Shown here piece by piece: positions 8,015 through 16,413 of a stretch of 64,000 bases of DNA; positions within the stretch are counted from its first letter, which is position 1, and the number at the start of each line of letters is the position of its first letter. Below the pieces are notes generated by a model. It ran no database searches. It was not told the origin of the DNA and saw nothing but the letters and a program-made list of their open reading frames with translations. The stretch is taken from positions 2,914,001 through 2,978,000 of the forward strand of contig NZ_CP133148.1 of assembly GCF_036488675.1 (NCBI RefSeq), in the 5' to 3' direction. The stretch comes from Sinorhizobium chiapasense. Its GTDB lineage: Bacteria; Pseudomonadota; Alphaproteobacteria; Rhizobiales; Rhizobiaceae. The position numbers and the translations under genes were made by a program.

Positions 8015-8452
8015 TCAGCCCTTAAGCTCGACCGCCGACTTGGAACCGGTCTTCAGACCCGTCATGCAGGCGTTCTTGTCAACGCCCTCGCCGACGCATG
8101 CCGGTGCATCATTGATCAGCAGGCTCTTCACCGACTCGCATTTCGTGCCCGGCAGATCGAACTGGCGGACCTTCGTCTTGCCGGCGGGCAGCTCGCGGAA
8201 GTCGAGCACCGCCATTCGTTCCACCAGTCCCTGCCGATCGAAGAGAACGAATTCGAACGAAACTTTCGAGAGCGACTGCGGCAGCGCGTTGCCGGCAACG
8301 AAAGTCAGCTTGCAGCCCTTCTCCGACGGCGCGACCTCGTTCAACTCGATTGCGAGCCCGCCCGAAGCCGCCGCCTCCTGCGCGATGGCCGGCGCGGCCA
8401 CGGAAAAAAGCGCGAATACGGCCGAAAGAGCGAAACGGAAAGGATGCGTCAT
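8015..8452 (-). CDS. Secreted protein with four cysteines, haem-locus associated
   Basis: 145 aa with a clear signal peptide (MTHPFRFALSAVFALFSVAAPAIA-QE). The mature part is a beta-rich sequence with four Cys (in GCKLTF, GTKCESV, APACVG, NACMTG), enough for two disulfides, so a periplasmic or secreted location is likely. I do not recognise the family. It lies between hmuP (divergent) and tonB (same strand, 43 bp downstream) and probably shares the iron-responsive region with hmuP. ATG at 8470 is an alternative start. A role as partner of TonB or in haem handling is only an inference from position. Confidence 0.75.
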   Translation of the reverse strand: MTHPFRFALSAVFALFSVAAPAIAQEAAASGGLAIELNEVAPSEKGCKLTFVAGNALPQSLSKVSFEFVLFDRQGLVERMAVLDFRELPAGKTKVRQFDLPGTKCESVKSLLINDAPACVGEGVDKNACMTGLKTGSKSAVELKG

Positions 8453-8555
8453 CACAACACCACTCGACATCTGCACGCGTGCCCCGGCAATCCTCAAACA
8501 GCTCGCGCTCATAAACTTGACTATAAAAATCCGGTATTGCGTCCTTAAAGAAATA

Positions 8556-8570
8556 TGAGTAATGAAGTCA
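8556..8570. promoter_or_regulatory. Candidate RirA (IRO) box between hmuP and the secreted-protein/tonB genes
   Basis: TGAGTAATGAAGTCA fits TGA-N9-TCA. It lies 18 bp upstream of the hmuP start and 103 bp upstream of the divergent gene, in the AT-rich control region. RirA control of haem uptake genes is established in rhizobia; binding here is inferred. Confidence 0.55.
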
Positions 8571-8588
8571 AGATAATAAAAGGAATAC

Positions 8589-8822
8589 GTGGGGAGGAAA
8601 TCGGAAAACAGCCGGTTCGTCCCTCGCGAACTGGCCGAAACCGTGACACCTAACGATACCGATACCGAGCGCCCCTCGCGGCCGACACTGGCGGACCGAA
8701 ACCAGCGAATCGTGGAGAGCCGCGATCTCTTCCGCGGCGATAGCGAGATCCTCATTTCCCATGACGGTACGATCTACCGGATGAGGATCACCCGTCAGGG
8801 CAAACTGATCCTGAACAAATAG
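8589..8822 (+). CDS. hmuP: Haemin uptake protein HmuP (HemP family)
   Basis: 77 aa. The C-terminal half carries the whole HemP/HmuP signature: SRDLFRGDSEILISHDGTIYRMRITRQGKLILNK. In Bradyrhizobium HmuP is a transcriptional co-activator of haem uptake genes, acting with Irr. The start is GTG with AAAGGA just upstream; no suitable ATG precedes the domain. It is the first gene of hmuPSTUV, 10 bp before hmuS. Confidence 0.9.
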   Translation: MGRKSENSRFVPRELAETVTPNDTDTERPSRPTLADRNQRIVESRDLFRGDSEILISHDGTIYRMRITRQGKLILNK

Positions 8823-8832
8823 GCAAAAGATA

Positions 8833-9894
8833 ATGATCGAGAGCATTCGCCCAACCCCTTCCGAAATCCGTGCCTATCGCGCCGCCAATCCGAAGCTGCG
8901 CGAGCGCGATATCGCCGCGCAACTCGGCGTTTCGGAAGCTGCGCTCGTTGCCGCCGAATGCGGCCTCGCGGCGGTCCGCATCGATAGCGACGCCAACCGT
9001 TTCCTGGAGCGGGTCGAGGACCTGGGTGAAGTACTCGCGCTCACGCGCAACGAATGCGCGGTCCACGAGAAGATCGGCGTCTACGAGAACATCAAGGCGG
9101 GGAAGGCAGCCGCCCTGGTGCTGGGGGCCGAAATCGATCTGCGCATCTTCCCAAGTGCCTGGGCCCACGGCTTTGCCGTCAGCAAGACCGACTCGAATGG
9201 GGAGGTCCGCCGCAGCCTGCAATTCTTCGACAAGTGGGGCAACGCCGTCCACAAGGTCCACCTGCGCCCAGCCTCGAACGGAGCGGCCTACGACAGGATC
9301 GTCGAGGACCTCCGCCTGGACGATCAATCGCAGGACTTCGTTGCCGACGCGAGCGCACCGACGAGCGACGACAAGTCCGATGTTGCGGTCGATGCCGACG
9401 AGCTCCGGGACCGCTGGTCGAAACTGACCGACACCCACCAGTTCCACGGCATGTTGCGCAACCTGAACATCGGCCGGCGCCAAGCCCTGCATGCCGTCGG
9501 CGAGGACCTGGCCTGGCGTCTCGATCCGACGGGCGTCGAGGCGATGATGCGCGGCAGCGCCGAAATTGAACTGCCGATCATGTGCTTCGTCGGCAATCGC
9601 GGCGTCATTCAGATCCACTCCGGTCCGGTTGCCCGCATCGGGGTGATGGGCCCGTGGCTCAATGTTATGGATCCGACATTCCATCTGCATCTGCGCACGG
9701 ACCATATCGCCGAACTGTGGGCGGTCCGCAAACCGACGACCGACGGCCATGTCACCTCGCTCGAGGCACTCGACGCCAAGGGCGAGATGGTCATCCAGTT
9801 CTTCGGCAAGCGCAAGGAAGGCCTCGCCGAGCGGCCGGAATGGCGCAGCCTCGTCGAAGCCCTGCCCCGGCTCAACACGATCGTCGCAGCCTGA
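8833..9894 (+). CDS. hmuS: Haemin-degrading/haem chaperone factor HmuS
   Basis: 353 aa cytoplasmic protein of the HemS/ChuX family with two similar halves: residues about 1-170 (PSEIRAYRAANPKLRERDIAAQLGVSEAAL, then ALTRNECAVHEKIGVYENI) and about 190-350 (DTHQFHGMLRNLNIGRRQAL, PIMCFVGNRGVIQIHSGPV, and WLNVMDPTFHLHLRTDHIAELW). It receives haem from the HmuTUV importer and passes on or degrades it. HmuS sits second in the operon, 10 bp after hmuP and 9 bp before hmuT. Confidence 0.95.
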   Translation: MIESIRPTPSEIRAYRAANPKLRERDIAAQLGVSEAALVAAECGLAAVRIDSDANRFLERVEDLGEVLALTRNECAVHEKIGVYENIKAGKAAALVLGAEIDLRIFPSAWAHGFAVSKTDSNGEVRRSLQFFDKWGNAVHKVHLRPASNGAAYDRIVEDLRLDDQSQDFVADASAPTSDDKSDVAVDADELRDRWSKLTDTHQFHGMLRNLNIGRRQALHAVGEDLAWRLDPTGVEAMMRGSAEIELPIMCFVGNRGVIQIHSGPVARIGVMGPWLNVMDPTFHLHLRTDHIAELWAVRKPTTDGHVTSLEALDAKGEMVIQFFGKRKEGLAERPEWRSLVEALPRLNTIVAA

Positions 9895-9903
9895 GGAACG
9901 CTC

Positions 9904-10854
9904 ATGATCACCGGTCTCGATTTCCGCCGCCTTCGCCGCTGGGAACTCGCGCTTGCCGCCTTTGCGTTCTCCGCGCCCCTGTTGCTGCCGGCACTGGCCC
10001 CCGGAAGCCCCTCTTTCCTGCGCCCGGCAATGGCCGAGGATATGCAGCAACCGGACGTCTCCCGCGTCGTGTCGGTTGGTGGCGCGATCACAGAGATCAT
10101 CTACGCGCTCGGCGAAGAAAGCCGCCTCGTCGGTCGTGACTCCACCAGTACCTATCCGGAAGCGGCGACAAAGCTGCCGGACGTCGGCTATATGCGGCGA
10201 CTGGCACCTGAAGGCATCATCGCCGTCAATCCGACGGCAATCGTCGCGATCGAAGGCAGCGGACCGCCCGAGGCGCTCGCCGTGCTTAAGGAAGCAAAGA
10301 TTCCCTTCACCAGCGTTCCCGATGCCTTCGACAAAAACGGTATCGTCGCGAAGATCCGCGCCGTCGGCGCTTTTCTTGGCGTGAAGGACAAGGCGGAGGC
10401 GCTCGCCCAATCCGTGGAGAAAGATCTCGATGCTGCGCTGGCGGAGGCAGCCAAGCGCCCCGAAAGCGAACGCAAGCGTGTCCTCTTCATTCTCAGCACG
10501 CAGGGCGGCAAGATCCTGGCATCCGGCACTGGCACGGCCGCAGACGGCATCATCCAACTTTCAGGCGCGGTCAATGCGGCCGGGACGTTTCAGGGCTACA
10601 AGGCCCTGACGGACGAGGCGATCATCGAAGCCAAGCCGGATGTCGTCCTGATGATGACCCGGGGCGGCGGCGAATCGGCCGGCATCGACGAACTGTTCGC
10701 CATGCCGGCGATGAGTCTGACGCCGGCTGCAAAAAACAAGGCGCTGATCCGCATGGACGGGCTGCACCTGCTCGGCTTCGGCCCCCGCACCGCCGGCGCC
10801 ATCCGCGAACTGAACGACGCAATCTACGGAAAGAAGACCAATGCCTCGCAGTGA
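9904..10854 (+). CDS. hmuT: Haem ABC transporter, periplasmic binding protein HmuT
   Basis: 316 aa, class III (BtuF/FhuD-like) binding protein. A signal peptide covers residues 1 to about 41. The mature part has the two-lobe pattern RVVSVGGAITEIIYALGEESRLVGRD, then LPDVGYMRRLAPEGIIAVNPTAIV and, after the long backbone helix, KALTDEAIIEAKPDVVLMM and LGFGPRTAGAIREL. It delivers haem to HmuU. The 3' end overlaps hmuU by 14 bp, indicating translational coupling. Confidence 0.95.
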   Translation: MITGLDFRRLRRWELALAAFAFSAPLLLPALAPGSPSFLRPAMAEDMQQPDVSRVVSVGGAITEIIYALGEESRLVGRDSTSTYPEAATKLPDVGYMRRLAPEGIIAVNPTAIVAIEGSGPPEALAVLKEAKIPFTSVPDAFDKNGIVAKIRAVGAFLGVKDKAEALAQSVEKDLDAALAEAAKRPESERKRVLFILSTQGGKILASGTGTAADGIIQLSGAVNAAGTFQGYKALTDEAIIEAKPDVVLMMTRGGGESAGIDELFAMPAMSLTPAAKNKALIRMDGLHLLGFGPRTAGAIRELNDAIYGKKTNASQ

Positions 10855-11965
10855 GGCGATGGAAGGCAGCATGCGCGCGCCTGCCTTCGCCGCCAATATC
10901 GTCAGCGAATGGCGCGCGGGGAACCGCTCGGGTCTTGCGCGCCTGCTGATTGTCGTGCTCGCGGTTCTTGCAACGGCGACGTTCGTCACATCGATCATGA
11001 CCGGCGCCGCCGACGCCTCGCTCTCCAATGTAGTCCATTGGCTGGCCGGCGCGGAGGGTGCGGATCAGGCGCTGAGCGTCCGCGACCGCATCATCATCCT
11101 CGACATTCGCCTGCCGCGGGCGGTGCTCGGCTTGCTCGTCGGTGCGGCACTTGCCGTCTCCGGCGTGGTGATGCAGGGCCTCTTCCGCAATCCGCTCGCC
11201 GATCCTGGCCTCGTCGGCGTTTCGTCCGGCGCGAGTCTCGGCGCCGTCCTGCTGATCGTCCTCGGTTCGAGCGTGTTCGGCCCGCTCTTTGCGCTCGTCG
11301 GATTTTACGCGCTTCCAGTCGCCGCTTTCTTCGGCGGCCTTGCCACGACCCTGCTCCTCTACCGCATTGCGACGCGCGGTGGCCAGACTTCGGTGGCGAC
11401 AATGCTGCTTGCGGGCATCGCGCTTGGCGCGCTCACCGGTGCCGTCACCGGCGTGCTCGTCTTCATTGCCGACGACAAGCAACTGCGCGACCTGACCTTC
11501 TGGGGCCTCGGTTCGCTTGCCGGCGCCAACTGGACAAAGATCCTCGCCGCCGCACCGATCATCCTGATGTCGCTTGCCGTGGTCCCCTTCCTGGCACGTG
11601 GCCTGAACGCAATCACGCTCGGCGAAGCGGCGGCGTTCCACATGGGTATTCCCGTCCAGCGCCTCAAGAACATCGCAATCCTCAGTGTTGCGGCCGCGAC
11701 GGGCGCATCCGTTGCCGTCAGTGGCGGTATCGGTTTCGTCGGTATCGTCGTGCCTCATCTGCTGCGCCTCGTCATCGGTCCCGACCACCGCTACCTGCTG
11801 CCCGCCTCTGCGCTTCTCGGCGGCACCATGCTGATCTTCGCCGATATGGTGGCCCGGACGATCGTTTCGCCCGCCGAATTGCCGATCGGCATCATCACGG
11901 CCTTCGTCGGCGCGCCTTTCTTTCTCTGGATCCTGCTGCGCGGCCGATCGAACATGGGACTTTGA
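10841..11965 (+). CDS. hmuU: Haem ABC transporter permease HmuU
   Basis: 374 aa, FecCD/BtuC-type permease with about ten helices. The first 45 residues are a longer than usual cytoplasmic lead. Conserved motifs are DIRLPRAVLGLLVGAALAVSG, GLFRNPLADPGLVGVSSGAS, WGLGSLAGANW, and the ATPase-contact region with GGIGFVGIVVPHLLRLVIGPDHR and PAELPIGIITAFVGAPFF. It forms the haem pore with HmuV. It starts inside the end of hmuT. Confidence 0.95.
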   Translation: MPRSEAMEGSMRAPAFAANIVSEWRAGNRSGLARLLIVVLAVLATATFVTSIMTGAADASLSNVVHWLAGAEGADQALSVRDRIIILDIRLPRAVLGLLVGAALAVSGVVMQGLFRNPLADPGLVGVSSGASLGAVLLIVLGSSVFGPLFALVGFYALPVAAFFGGLATTLLLYRIATRGGQTSVATMLLAGIALGALTGAVTGVLVFIADDKQLRDLTFWGLGSLAGANWTKILAAAPIILMSLAVVPFLARGLNAITLGEAAAFHMGIPVQRLKNIAILSVAAATGASVAVSGGIGFVGIVVPHLLRLVIGPDHRYLLPASALLGGTMLIFADMVARTIVSPAELPIGIITAFVGAPFFLWILLRGRSNMGL

Positions 11966-11974
11966 GAGCGCGTC

Positions 11975-12766
11975 ATGATCACGGTTTCCGATATCTCCGT
12001 CCGTCTTGCCGGCAGGCAGGTGATCCATGGCGTCTCGTTCGATGCTGCTCCGGGCACGATGACGGCGATCGTCGGCCCGAACGGTTCGGGCAAGACAACC
12101 ACCCTGAAGGCCGTTTCCGGCGAACTCTCGCCCGTCACCGGCAAGGTCACCATCAACGGCCATGATCTCGCCGCCCTCAGGCCGTGGGAGCTTGCGTTTA
12201 AACGTGGTGTCCTGCCGCAATCGACCGTTATTTCCTTCTCTTTCACCGTGCGAGAAATCGTCCGTCTCGGCCTTTCGGCCGGCGACGCAGGCAGCCACTC
12301 CTCCAAAGACCGCATTGCCGACGATGCGCTCGAGGCCGTTGATCTGGCGGGCTTTGCCGGACGCTTCTATCAGGAGCTCTCGGGCGGCGAGCAACAGCGC
12401 GTGCAGCTTGCGCGTGTCCTTTGCCAGATCTCGGCCCCGGTCAGCGATGGCGAGCCTCGCTATCTCCTGCTCGACGAGCCCGTATCGAGCCTCGACATCC
12501 GCCACCAGCTGACAATCATGCAGCTTGCGCGCCAATTCTGCCAGCGCGGAGGCGGCGTCATCGCCGTCATGCACGACCTCAATCTGACCGCGATGTTCGC
12601 GGACCAGATGGTCATGATGAGGGCCGGTCGCGTCCGCGCGAGCGGACCGCCGCGGGAGGTTCTGAACGACGAGACCATGGAAGCCGTGTTCGGATGCCGA
12701 ATGCAGGTCAACGTCACTCCGGCGCGCGATATCCCTTTCGTGCTGCCACAATCGGTGGCGATCTGA
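11975..12766 (+). CDS. hmuV: Haem ABC transporter ATPase HmuV
   Basis: 263 aa ATPase. Walker A is GPNGSGKTT at residues 34-42, the signature is LSGGEQQRVQLARVL, Walker B is YLLLDEPVSSLD, and the switch His is in IAVMHDLNLT. It powers HmuU and is the last gene of hmuPSTUV, 9 bp after hmuU. Confidence 0.95.
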   Translation: MITVSDISVRLAGRQVIHGVSFDAAPGTMTAIVGPNGSGKTTTLKAVSGELSPVTGKVTINGHDLAALRPWELAFKRGVLPQSTVISFSFTVREIVRLGLSAGDAGSHSSKDRIADDALEAVDLAGFAGRFYQELSGGEQQRVQLARVLCQISAPVSDGEPRYLLLDEPVSSLDIRHQLTIMQLARQFCQRGGGVIAVMHDLNLTAMFADQMVMMRAGRVRASGPPREVLNDETMEAVFGCRMQVNVTPARDIPFVLPQSVAI

Positions 12767-12827
12767 TCGCTCCCGGACGCTTTTTCGCTATTTCCAGGAG
12801 CTATTTGCGGTAGCGGCAGGATTTATC

Positions 12828-12852
12828 GAAACGAATCTCGCCTTCATGCGTT
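12828..12852 (+). promoter_or_regulatory. Weak EcfG-like promoter upstream of DUF883 gene
   Basis: GAAAC (12828-12832), 16 bp, CGTT (12849-12852). One mismatch in the -35 box against GGAAC-N16/17-CGTT. It would start transcription about 85 bp upstream of the DUF883-type gene. Confidence 0.35.
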
Positions 12853-12944
12853 GTTCCGCTGAATGTCGGGCGAGGCGCTTCTTGCCCGAGGGGAATACGC
12901 GCCGGCTGTCTTGGCCGGCGTTGCAGCGAAAGGGAGCTCACATC

Positions 12945-13307
12945 ATGGCAACGGGCCTTTTCTCGAGTTCGAGCACCAGGAAACGCAACGGCGGGCACGG
13001 CGAAACCCCCATCGAAGACCAACTCCAAGAAATTCGAGCGGACATTGCGACACTCGTCGGACTGTTCAGCGAGCGCGGGGCGGCGGTTTCCCAGGATGCG
13101 AAAGCCAAAGCAAAAGGCGCGCGTGATCGGGCCGAAGCCGATCTCGAAAATCTGCTGGCAAGCGGCGAGCAATTGCTCTCGGATTTGCGCGACCGCTATT
13201 CCGGGACGGAAAGGGAGATCCGCAGGGCAGTGCGCGAGCATCCGATCGCGACGCTCGGCGCCGCAGCGGCGATAGGTCTTATCGCGGCTGCGCTTCTGCG
13301 CCGATAG
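12945..13307 (+). CDS. DUF883/ElaB-YqjD-type membrane-anchored protein
   Basis: 120 aa. The N-terminus is rich in Ser/Gly/Asn. Residues about 20-95 form a long charged helix (IEDQLQEIRADIATLVGLF, AKAKAKGARDRAEADLENLL), and the C-terminus has the family motif VREHPIATLGAAAAIGLIAAALLRR, a single membrane anchor with a basic end. ElaB and YqjD are inner-membrane, ribosome-associated, stationary-phase proteins in E. coli; the rhizobial role is unknown. The start at 12945 has AGGGAG upstream. It probably pairs with the holin-like membrane protein 77 bp downstream. Confidence 0.85.
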   Translation: MATGLFSSSSTRKRNGGHGETPIEDQLQEIRADIATLVGLFSERGAAVSQDAKAKAKGARDRAEADLENLLASGEQLLSDLRDRYSGTEREIRRAVREHPIATLGAAAAIGLIAAALLRR

Positions 13308-13384
13308 GCGTTTCCACAGCGTGAACAATCTGCAGCAGGAAGGCCGCTCTTCCTGCCCCGCACGACGCAATCGGAGTGACTCGC

Positions 13385-13816
13385 ATGGGAACGCTGGGGG
13401 CCGCCTTGTCCGCCTTGCTGGCAGCCGACGTGGCTGCAGCCACCTCACGCTACAGGCGCAACGCGATTTTATGGGCGATCATCGCGACCTTGCTCGGCAC
13501 GGCTTATGTCTTTGCGCTGGCAGCAGTCACGCTGTTTCTCGCCGCGCGCTACTCGCCGGTGGCGGCGGCTGCGACGATGGCCGTCGTTCTGTTCGCGACG
13601 GCGTTGATCGTAATCGCGGTGATGGCAGGGCTTCGCGCCCGCGACCGGCGGCTCGCCGAAGAGCGCCGGCGCCTCTTGGCGATGCAGACGAATCTGGCAC
13701 TCGTGGCTGCCGCCGGCATCTTGCGAAGGCAGCCGCTGCTCGCCGTGGCGACCGCCGTTGCGGTCGGAGCCGTGCTCGGCCTCGGCAAAGGCCGCCCTCG
13801 CAATGAAGAGCGCTGA
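13385..13816 (+). CDS. Phage-holin-like (Phage_holin_3_6 type) membrane protein
   Basis: 143 aa with two long membrane helices (ILWAIIATLLGTAYVFALAAVTLFLAA and AAAATMAVVLFATALIVIAVMAGL), a basic cytoplasmic segment (RARDRRLAEERRRLL) and a third weaker helix near the C-terminus. Such proteins often follow DUF883 genes and are annotated as putative Actinobacteriophage holin III/phage holin superfamily or YqjE-like; no lytic role is implied. Start at ATG 13385 with CGGAG eight bases before; a GTG at 13376 is an alternative. Confidence 0.75.
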   Translation: MGTLGAALSALLAADVAAATSRYRRNAILWAIIATLLGTAYVFALAAVTLFLAARYSPVAAAATMAVVLFATALIVIAVMAGLRARDRRLAEERRRLLAMQTNLALVAAAGILRRQPLLAVATAVAVGAVLGLGKGRPRNEER

Positions 13817-13849
13817 CTTCTGCATGCATCCCGCTGCCGCAACCCATGG

Positions 13850-15367
13850 TTAAAGCGGCAACCGGATGAGCGCGGTCACGCCGGCCGGCAGATATTCGAC
13901 CTTGACCGAGCTGCCTATGACCTTGTCGAGGCTGCGCTCGATCAGGATCGAGCCGAAACCACGCCTTCTCGGTTCGCGAACCGGCGGGCCGCCAACCTCG
14001 GTCCAGGTTAGATGCAGCACCGAGCCGCCGTCTTCTACGACGCCCCGCGCGGTCAGCACGACCTTGCCTTTCGGCACCGAGAGCGACCCGTATTTCAGTG
14101 CATTCGTCGCCAGCTCGTGCAGCACCAATCCAAGTCCAACCGCCTGATCGGGCCCCAGCAGGATTTCGTCCTTATGGATCTCGACCTGTTCGGCATAGTC
14201 GCTGACATAGGGGCGCAACTGCTTCGATATCAGTTCCGACAGGCGGATCGTGCCCCATTCGTAGTCGGACAGCAGCCCGTGCGCGTCCGAGATGGACTGA
14301 AGCCGGCCGGCGAATGCAGCCATGAACTCGGCAGGATCGCTCGTCTGTCGAAGTGTCTGACGGGCGAGCGACTGCAACATCGCCAAGGTATTCTTGACCC
14401 GGTGGTTCAGTTCCTTGAGCAGAAGCCGCGTCCGCTGTACCGCAGCCTGCTGGTCGGTGACATCGATGGTCATGCCGAGGAAGGTCAGCGGAGCACCCTT
14501 GCCGTCGCGGTCGTGCACCCTGCCGCGCCCGAGCAGCCAGCGCCCACTGTCGCCGATGCGAAACATGCCGTCATATTCCTCGTTCGCGGCCATCGCCTGC
14601 CTGAGCTTGGAAAACGTCGAGATGCGGTCGTCCGGATGGATGGCGGCGAAGATCGCCCTGGCGCCGACCGAGCGTTCAGCCGGCAGCCCGAACATGCGCA
14701 TCATCGCGCTGTTGCCCGCAACCGTGCCGGCGCGGATGTCCCAAAGCCAACTGCCGACATTCGCTGCGTCGAGCGCCATCGCGAGGCGCTGTTCCTCGCG
14801 CGAAAGCGCCGCCTCCTTGAGCGCGCGCCGGCGCGACTCGTCCTTGAGCTTGAGCAGTGATGCGGCAATGCCGGCAATCCGGCGAAGCTCATCGATCAAT
14901 TTCGGCTCGATTTCCTTACGCGGCGCCACGTCGAAAACACAGACAGTGCCGACCGCCTGGCCGTCCAAGAGAATGGAAGCGCCTGCATAGAAACGCAGGA
15001 ACGGTGCGTCGGTGACCCTTGGCCGATGACGAAACAATGGGTGCCGCGACGCGTCGAGCACGACAAAGACGCCGTCGGGATCCGCGACCGTGTGGAGGCA
15101 GAAAGATTCGTCGCAGCGCAGCCGCGTGTCCGTCGTTCCGACGGCCGCCTTGAACCATTGCCATTCACTATCAACGAGGCTGACGAGCGCAATTGGTGCG
15201 CTGAACAGGCTTCCCGCGAGCTTCGCAAGCCCGTCGAAGTCGCTGTCCGGCACCGCCATGTCGGGCACGACGGCATGCAGGACGCCAAGCCGTTCGCGGG
15301 CATCCAGCACCTGCGCTACCGTTGGAAGCATCGCCTCGGTCTTCTCGCGCATCCGGTCCAACTCCAA
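13850..15367 (-). CDS. HWE-family sensor histidine kinase (GAF-PAS)
   Basis: 505 aa with no membrane segment. Residues about 20-170 form a GAF domain (FSAPIALVSLVDSEWQWFK, ASILLDGQAVGTVCVFD). About 190-310 is a PAS domain with PAC end (MALDAANVGSWLWDI, FLGMTIDVTDQQ). The dimerisation box LLKELNHRVKNTL places the phospho-acceptor at His322, typical of HWE/HisKA_2 kinases that feed PhyR. The ATPase part has LVLHELATNALKYGSLS and a GFGSILIERSL glycine region. It lies 234 bp downstream of ecfG on the same strand, so it is a likely input or modulator of the NepR-PhyR switch. Confidence 0.92.
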   Translation of the reverse strand: MELDRMREKTEAMLPTVAQVLDARERLGVLHAVVPDMAVPDSDFDGLAKLAGSLFSAPIALVSLVDSEWQWFKAAVGTTDTRLRCDESFCLHTVADPDGVFVVLDASRHPLFRHRPRVTDAPFLRFYAGASILLDGQAVGTVCVFDVAPRKEIEPKLIDELRRIAGIAASLLKLKDESRRRALKEAALSREEQRLAMALDAANVGSWLWDIRAGTVAGNSAMMRMFGLPAERSVGARAIFAAIHPDDRISTFSKLRQAMAANEEYDGMFRIGDSGRWLLGRGRVHDRDGKGAPLTFLGMTIDVTDQQAAVQRTRLLLKELNHRVKNTLAMLQSLARQTLRQTSDPAEFMAAFAGRLQSISDAHGLLSDYEWGTIRLSELISKQLRPYVSDYAEQVEIHKDEILLGPDQAVGLGLVLHELATNALKYGSLSVPKGKVVLTARGVVEDGGSVLHLTWTEVGGPPVREPRRRGFGSILIERSLDKVIGSSVKVEYLPAGVTALIRLPL

Positions 15368-15405
15368 ACTCGCGCACCCGCCGCAGCAGAACCGATCAGG
15401 GTCAA

Positions 15406-15506
15406 CTGCATGTTTCCTTAAATCGCACCCGATTTAAGGTTAAACATGCAGCAGTTCAAAGTGCTACAGCGTCCTTTGCGCGTCTGAAAGACGCGCGGCG
15501 CCGCAG
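15406..15506. repeat. Dispersed bipartite palindromic repeat, copy A
   Basis: AT-rich stem ctgcatgtttccttaaatc (15406-15424) pairs with 15431-15451 with a two-base bulge. A GC-rich hairpin follows: gcgcgtct (15478-15485) and agacgcgc (15489-15496). Copies B (17551-17654) and C (43449-43550) carry the same two parts in the opposite order, so copy A is inverted relative to them. It lies in the 234 bp gap between ecfG and the histidine kinase gene. Confidence 0.8.
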
Positions 15507-15514
15507 AAGGTTCC
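15490..15514 (-). promoter_or_regulatory. EcfG-like promoter for the histidine kinase gene
   Basis: On the minus strand GGAAC (15514-15510), 16 bp, CGTC (15493-15490): one mismatch in the last -10 base. The -10 element falls in the GC hairpin of repeat copy A, and the start point would be about 115 bp upstream of the kinase ATG. Confidence 0.35.
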
Positions 15515-15601
15515 CGCCCTCACCGCCGTGACTGGTGCTCCAAGCAAAAAAGCAGGACCGCCGACGACTTGCAACGGTCTGGCTTCACGAGCGCACGAAG
15601 A

Positions 15602-16156
15602 TCACGAAACGAATGCGCGCGAGGTAATGGGCGCCGAGGTCTCGTCAGGGCCGTAGTCGTTCTCGCCTTGCACCTGGAGAATTTCCTGAAGGCGCTGGCG
15701 CGCGCGATTGACGCGGCTCTTGATGGTACCGAGCGCGCAGCCGCAGATCTTGGCAGCTTCTTCGTAGGAGAAGCCGGATGCCCCGACCAGGATGATCGCT
15801 TCGCGCTGGTCCGGTGGCAACTGATCTAGAGCCCGCCGGAAATCCTGGAGATCGAGCGAACCATATTGCTCGGGATGGTGGGCGAGCGTTTCGGTGAAAT
15901 GGCCGTCGCTGTCCTGGATCTCCCGACCGCGCTTGCGCATCTGGCTGTAGAGTTCGTTGCGCAGGATCGTGAAGAGCCAAGCCTTCATGTTCGTGCCGAT
16001 CTCGAAATGGTCCTGTTTCGCCCAGGCTTTCATGATCGTGTCCTGCACGAGATCATCCGCTCGGTCGTGGCGGCCGATCAGCGACATGGCAAAGGCGCGT
16101 AGGCTGGGAAGTGCGGCGAGCATCTCGCGCTTGAATTCTTGATTTTCGGACGGCAT
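15602..16156 (-). CDS. rpoE2: General stress response ECF sigma factor EcfG (RpoE2)
   Basis: 184 aa ECF sigma factor of group ECF15. Sigma region 2 spans about residues 10-80 (LIGRHDRADDLVQDTIMKAWAK, NMKAWLFTILRNELYSQMRKR) and region 4 about 100-160 (DQLPPDQREAIILVGASGFSYEEAAKICGCALGTIKSRVNRAR). It directs RNA polymerase to GGAAC-N16/17-CGTT promoters during starvation, heat, salt and stationary phase. NepR holds it inactive until phosphorylated PhyR takes NepR away. The gene is 7 bp downstream of nepR, with which it shares an EcfG promoter, so it is autoregulated. Confidence 0.96.
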   Translation of the reverse strand: MPSENQEFKREMLAALPSLRAFAMSLIGRHDRADDLVQDTIMKAWAKQDHFEIGTNMKAWLFTILRNELYSQMRKRGREIQDSDGHFTETLAHHPEQYGSLDLQDFRRALDQLPPDQREAIILVGASGFSYEEAAKICGCALGTIKSRVNRARQRLQEILQVQGENDYGPDETSAPITSRAFVS

Positions 16157-16163
16157 TCGGCGC

Positions 16164-16376
16164 CTACTCCCTCCCTTGCAGAACCGATCGGCCTTGCAGA
16201 GTCGAGTGTTGTTCCGCTGCGTCGAGCTTTTCCAGCAAATCGAGGAACCTTGCTGGAATCGCCTCCTCCTGCACTGATTGATAGAGCGCCTTCAGCTTCG
16301 CTGCGATCTGTGCATTCGGATCACCGGTCGACGAGCTTGTGCCAATCGGCCGCCCTGCCCCTGAATTATATCTCAT
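16164..16376 (-). CDS. nepR: Anti-sigma factor NepR (RsiA1)
   Basis: 70 aa. The conserved NepR core is NAQIAAKLKALYQSVQEEAIPARFLDLLEKLDAAE (residues about 22-57), two helices joined by a short linker with the P-x-R-F/L-LDLL element. Both flanks are low-complexity, as usual. It binds EcfG in unstressed cells and phospho-PhyR under stress. It starts the nepR-ecfG operon, divergent from phyR across 138 bp that holds an EcfG promoter for each side. Confidence 0.93.
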   Translation of the reverse strand: MRYNSGAGRPIGTSSSTGDPNAQIAAKLKALYQSVQEEAIPARFLDLLEKLDAAEQHSTLQGRSVLQGRE

Positions 16377-16413
16377 CTTGCAATCGTCACCTTAGAGAGT
16401 TCGCCTGCACCAT

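Noticed and set aside
10622..12751. 709-residue open frame on the minus strand over hmuTUV
   Set aside because: Arg/Asp-rich composition without any motif; the plus-strand hmu genes explain the region fully.
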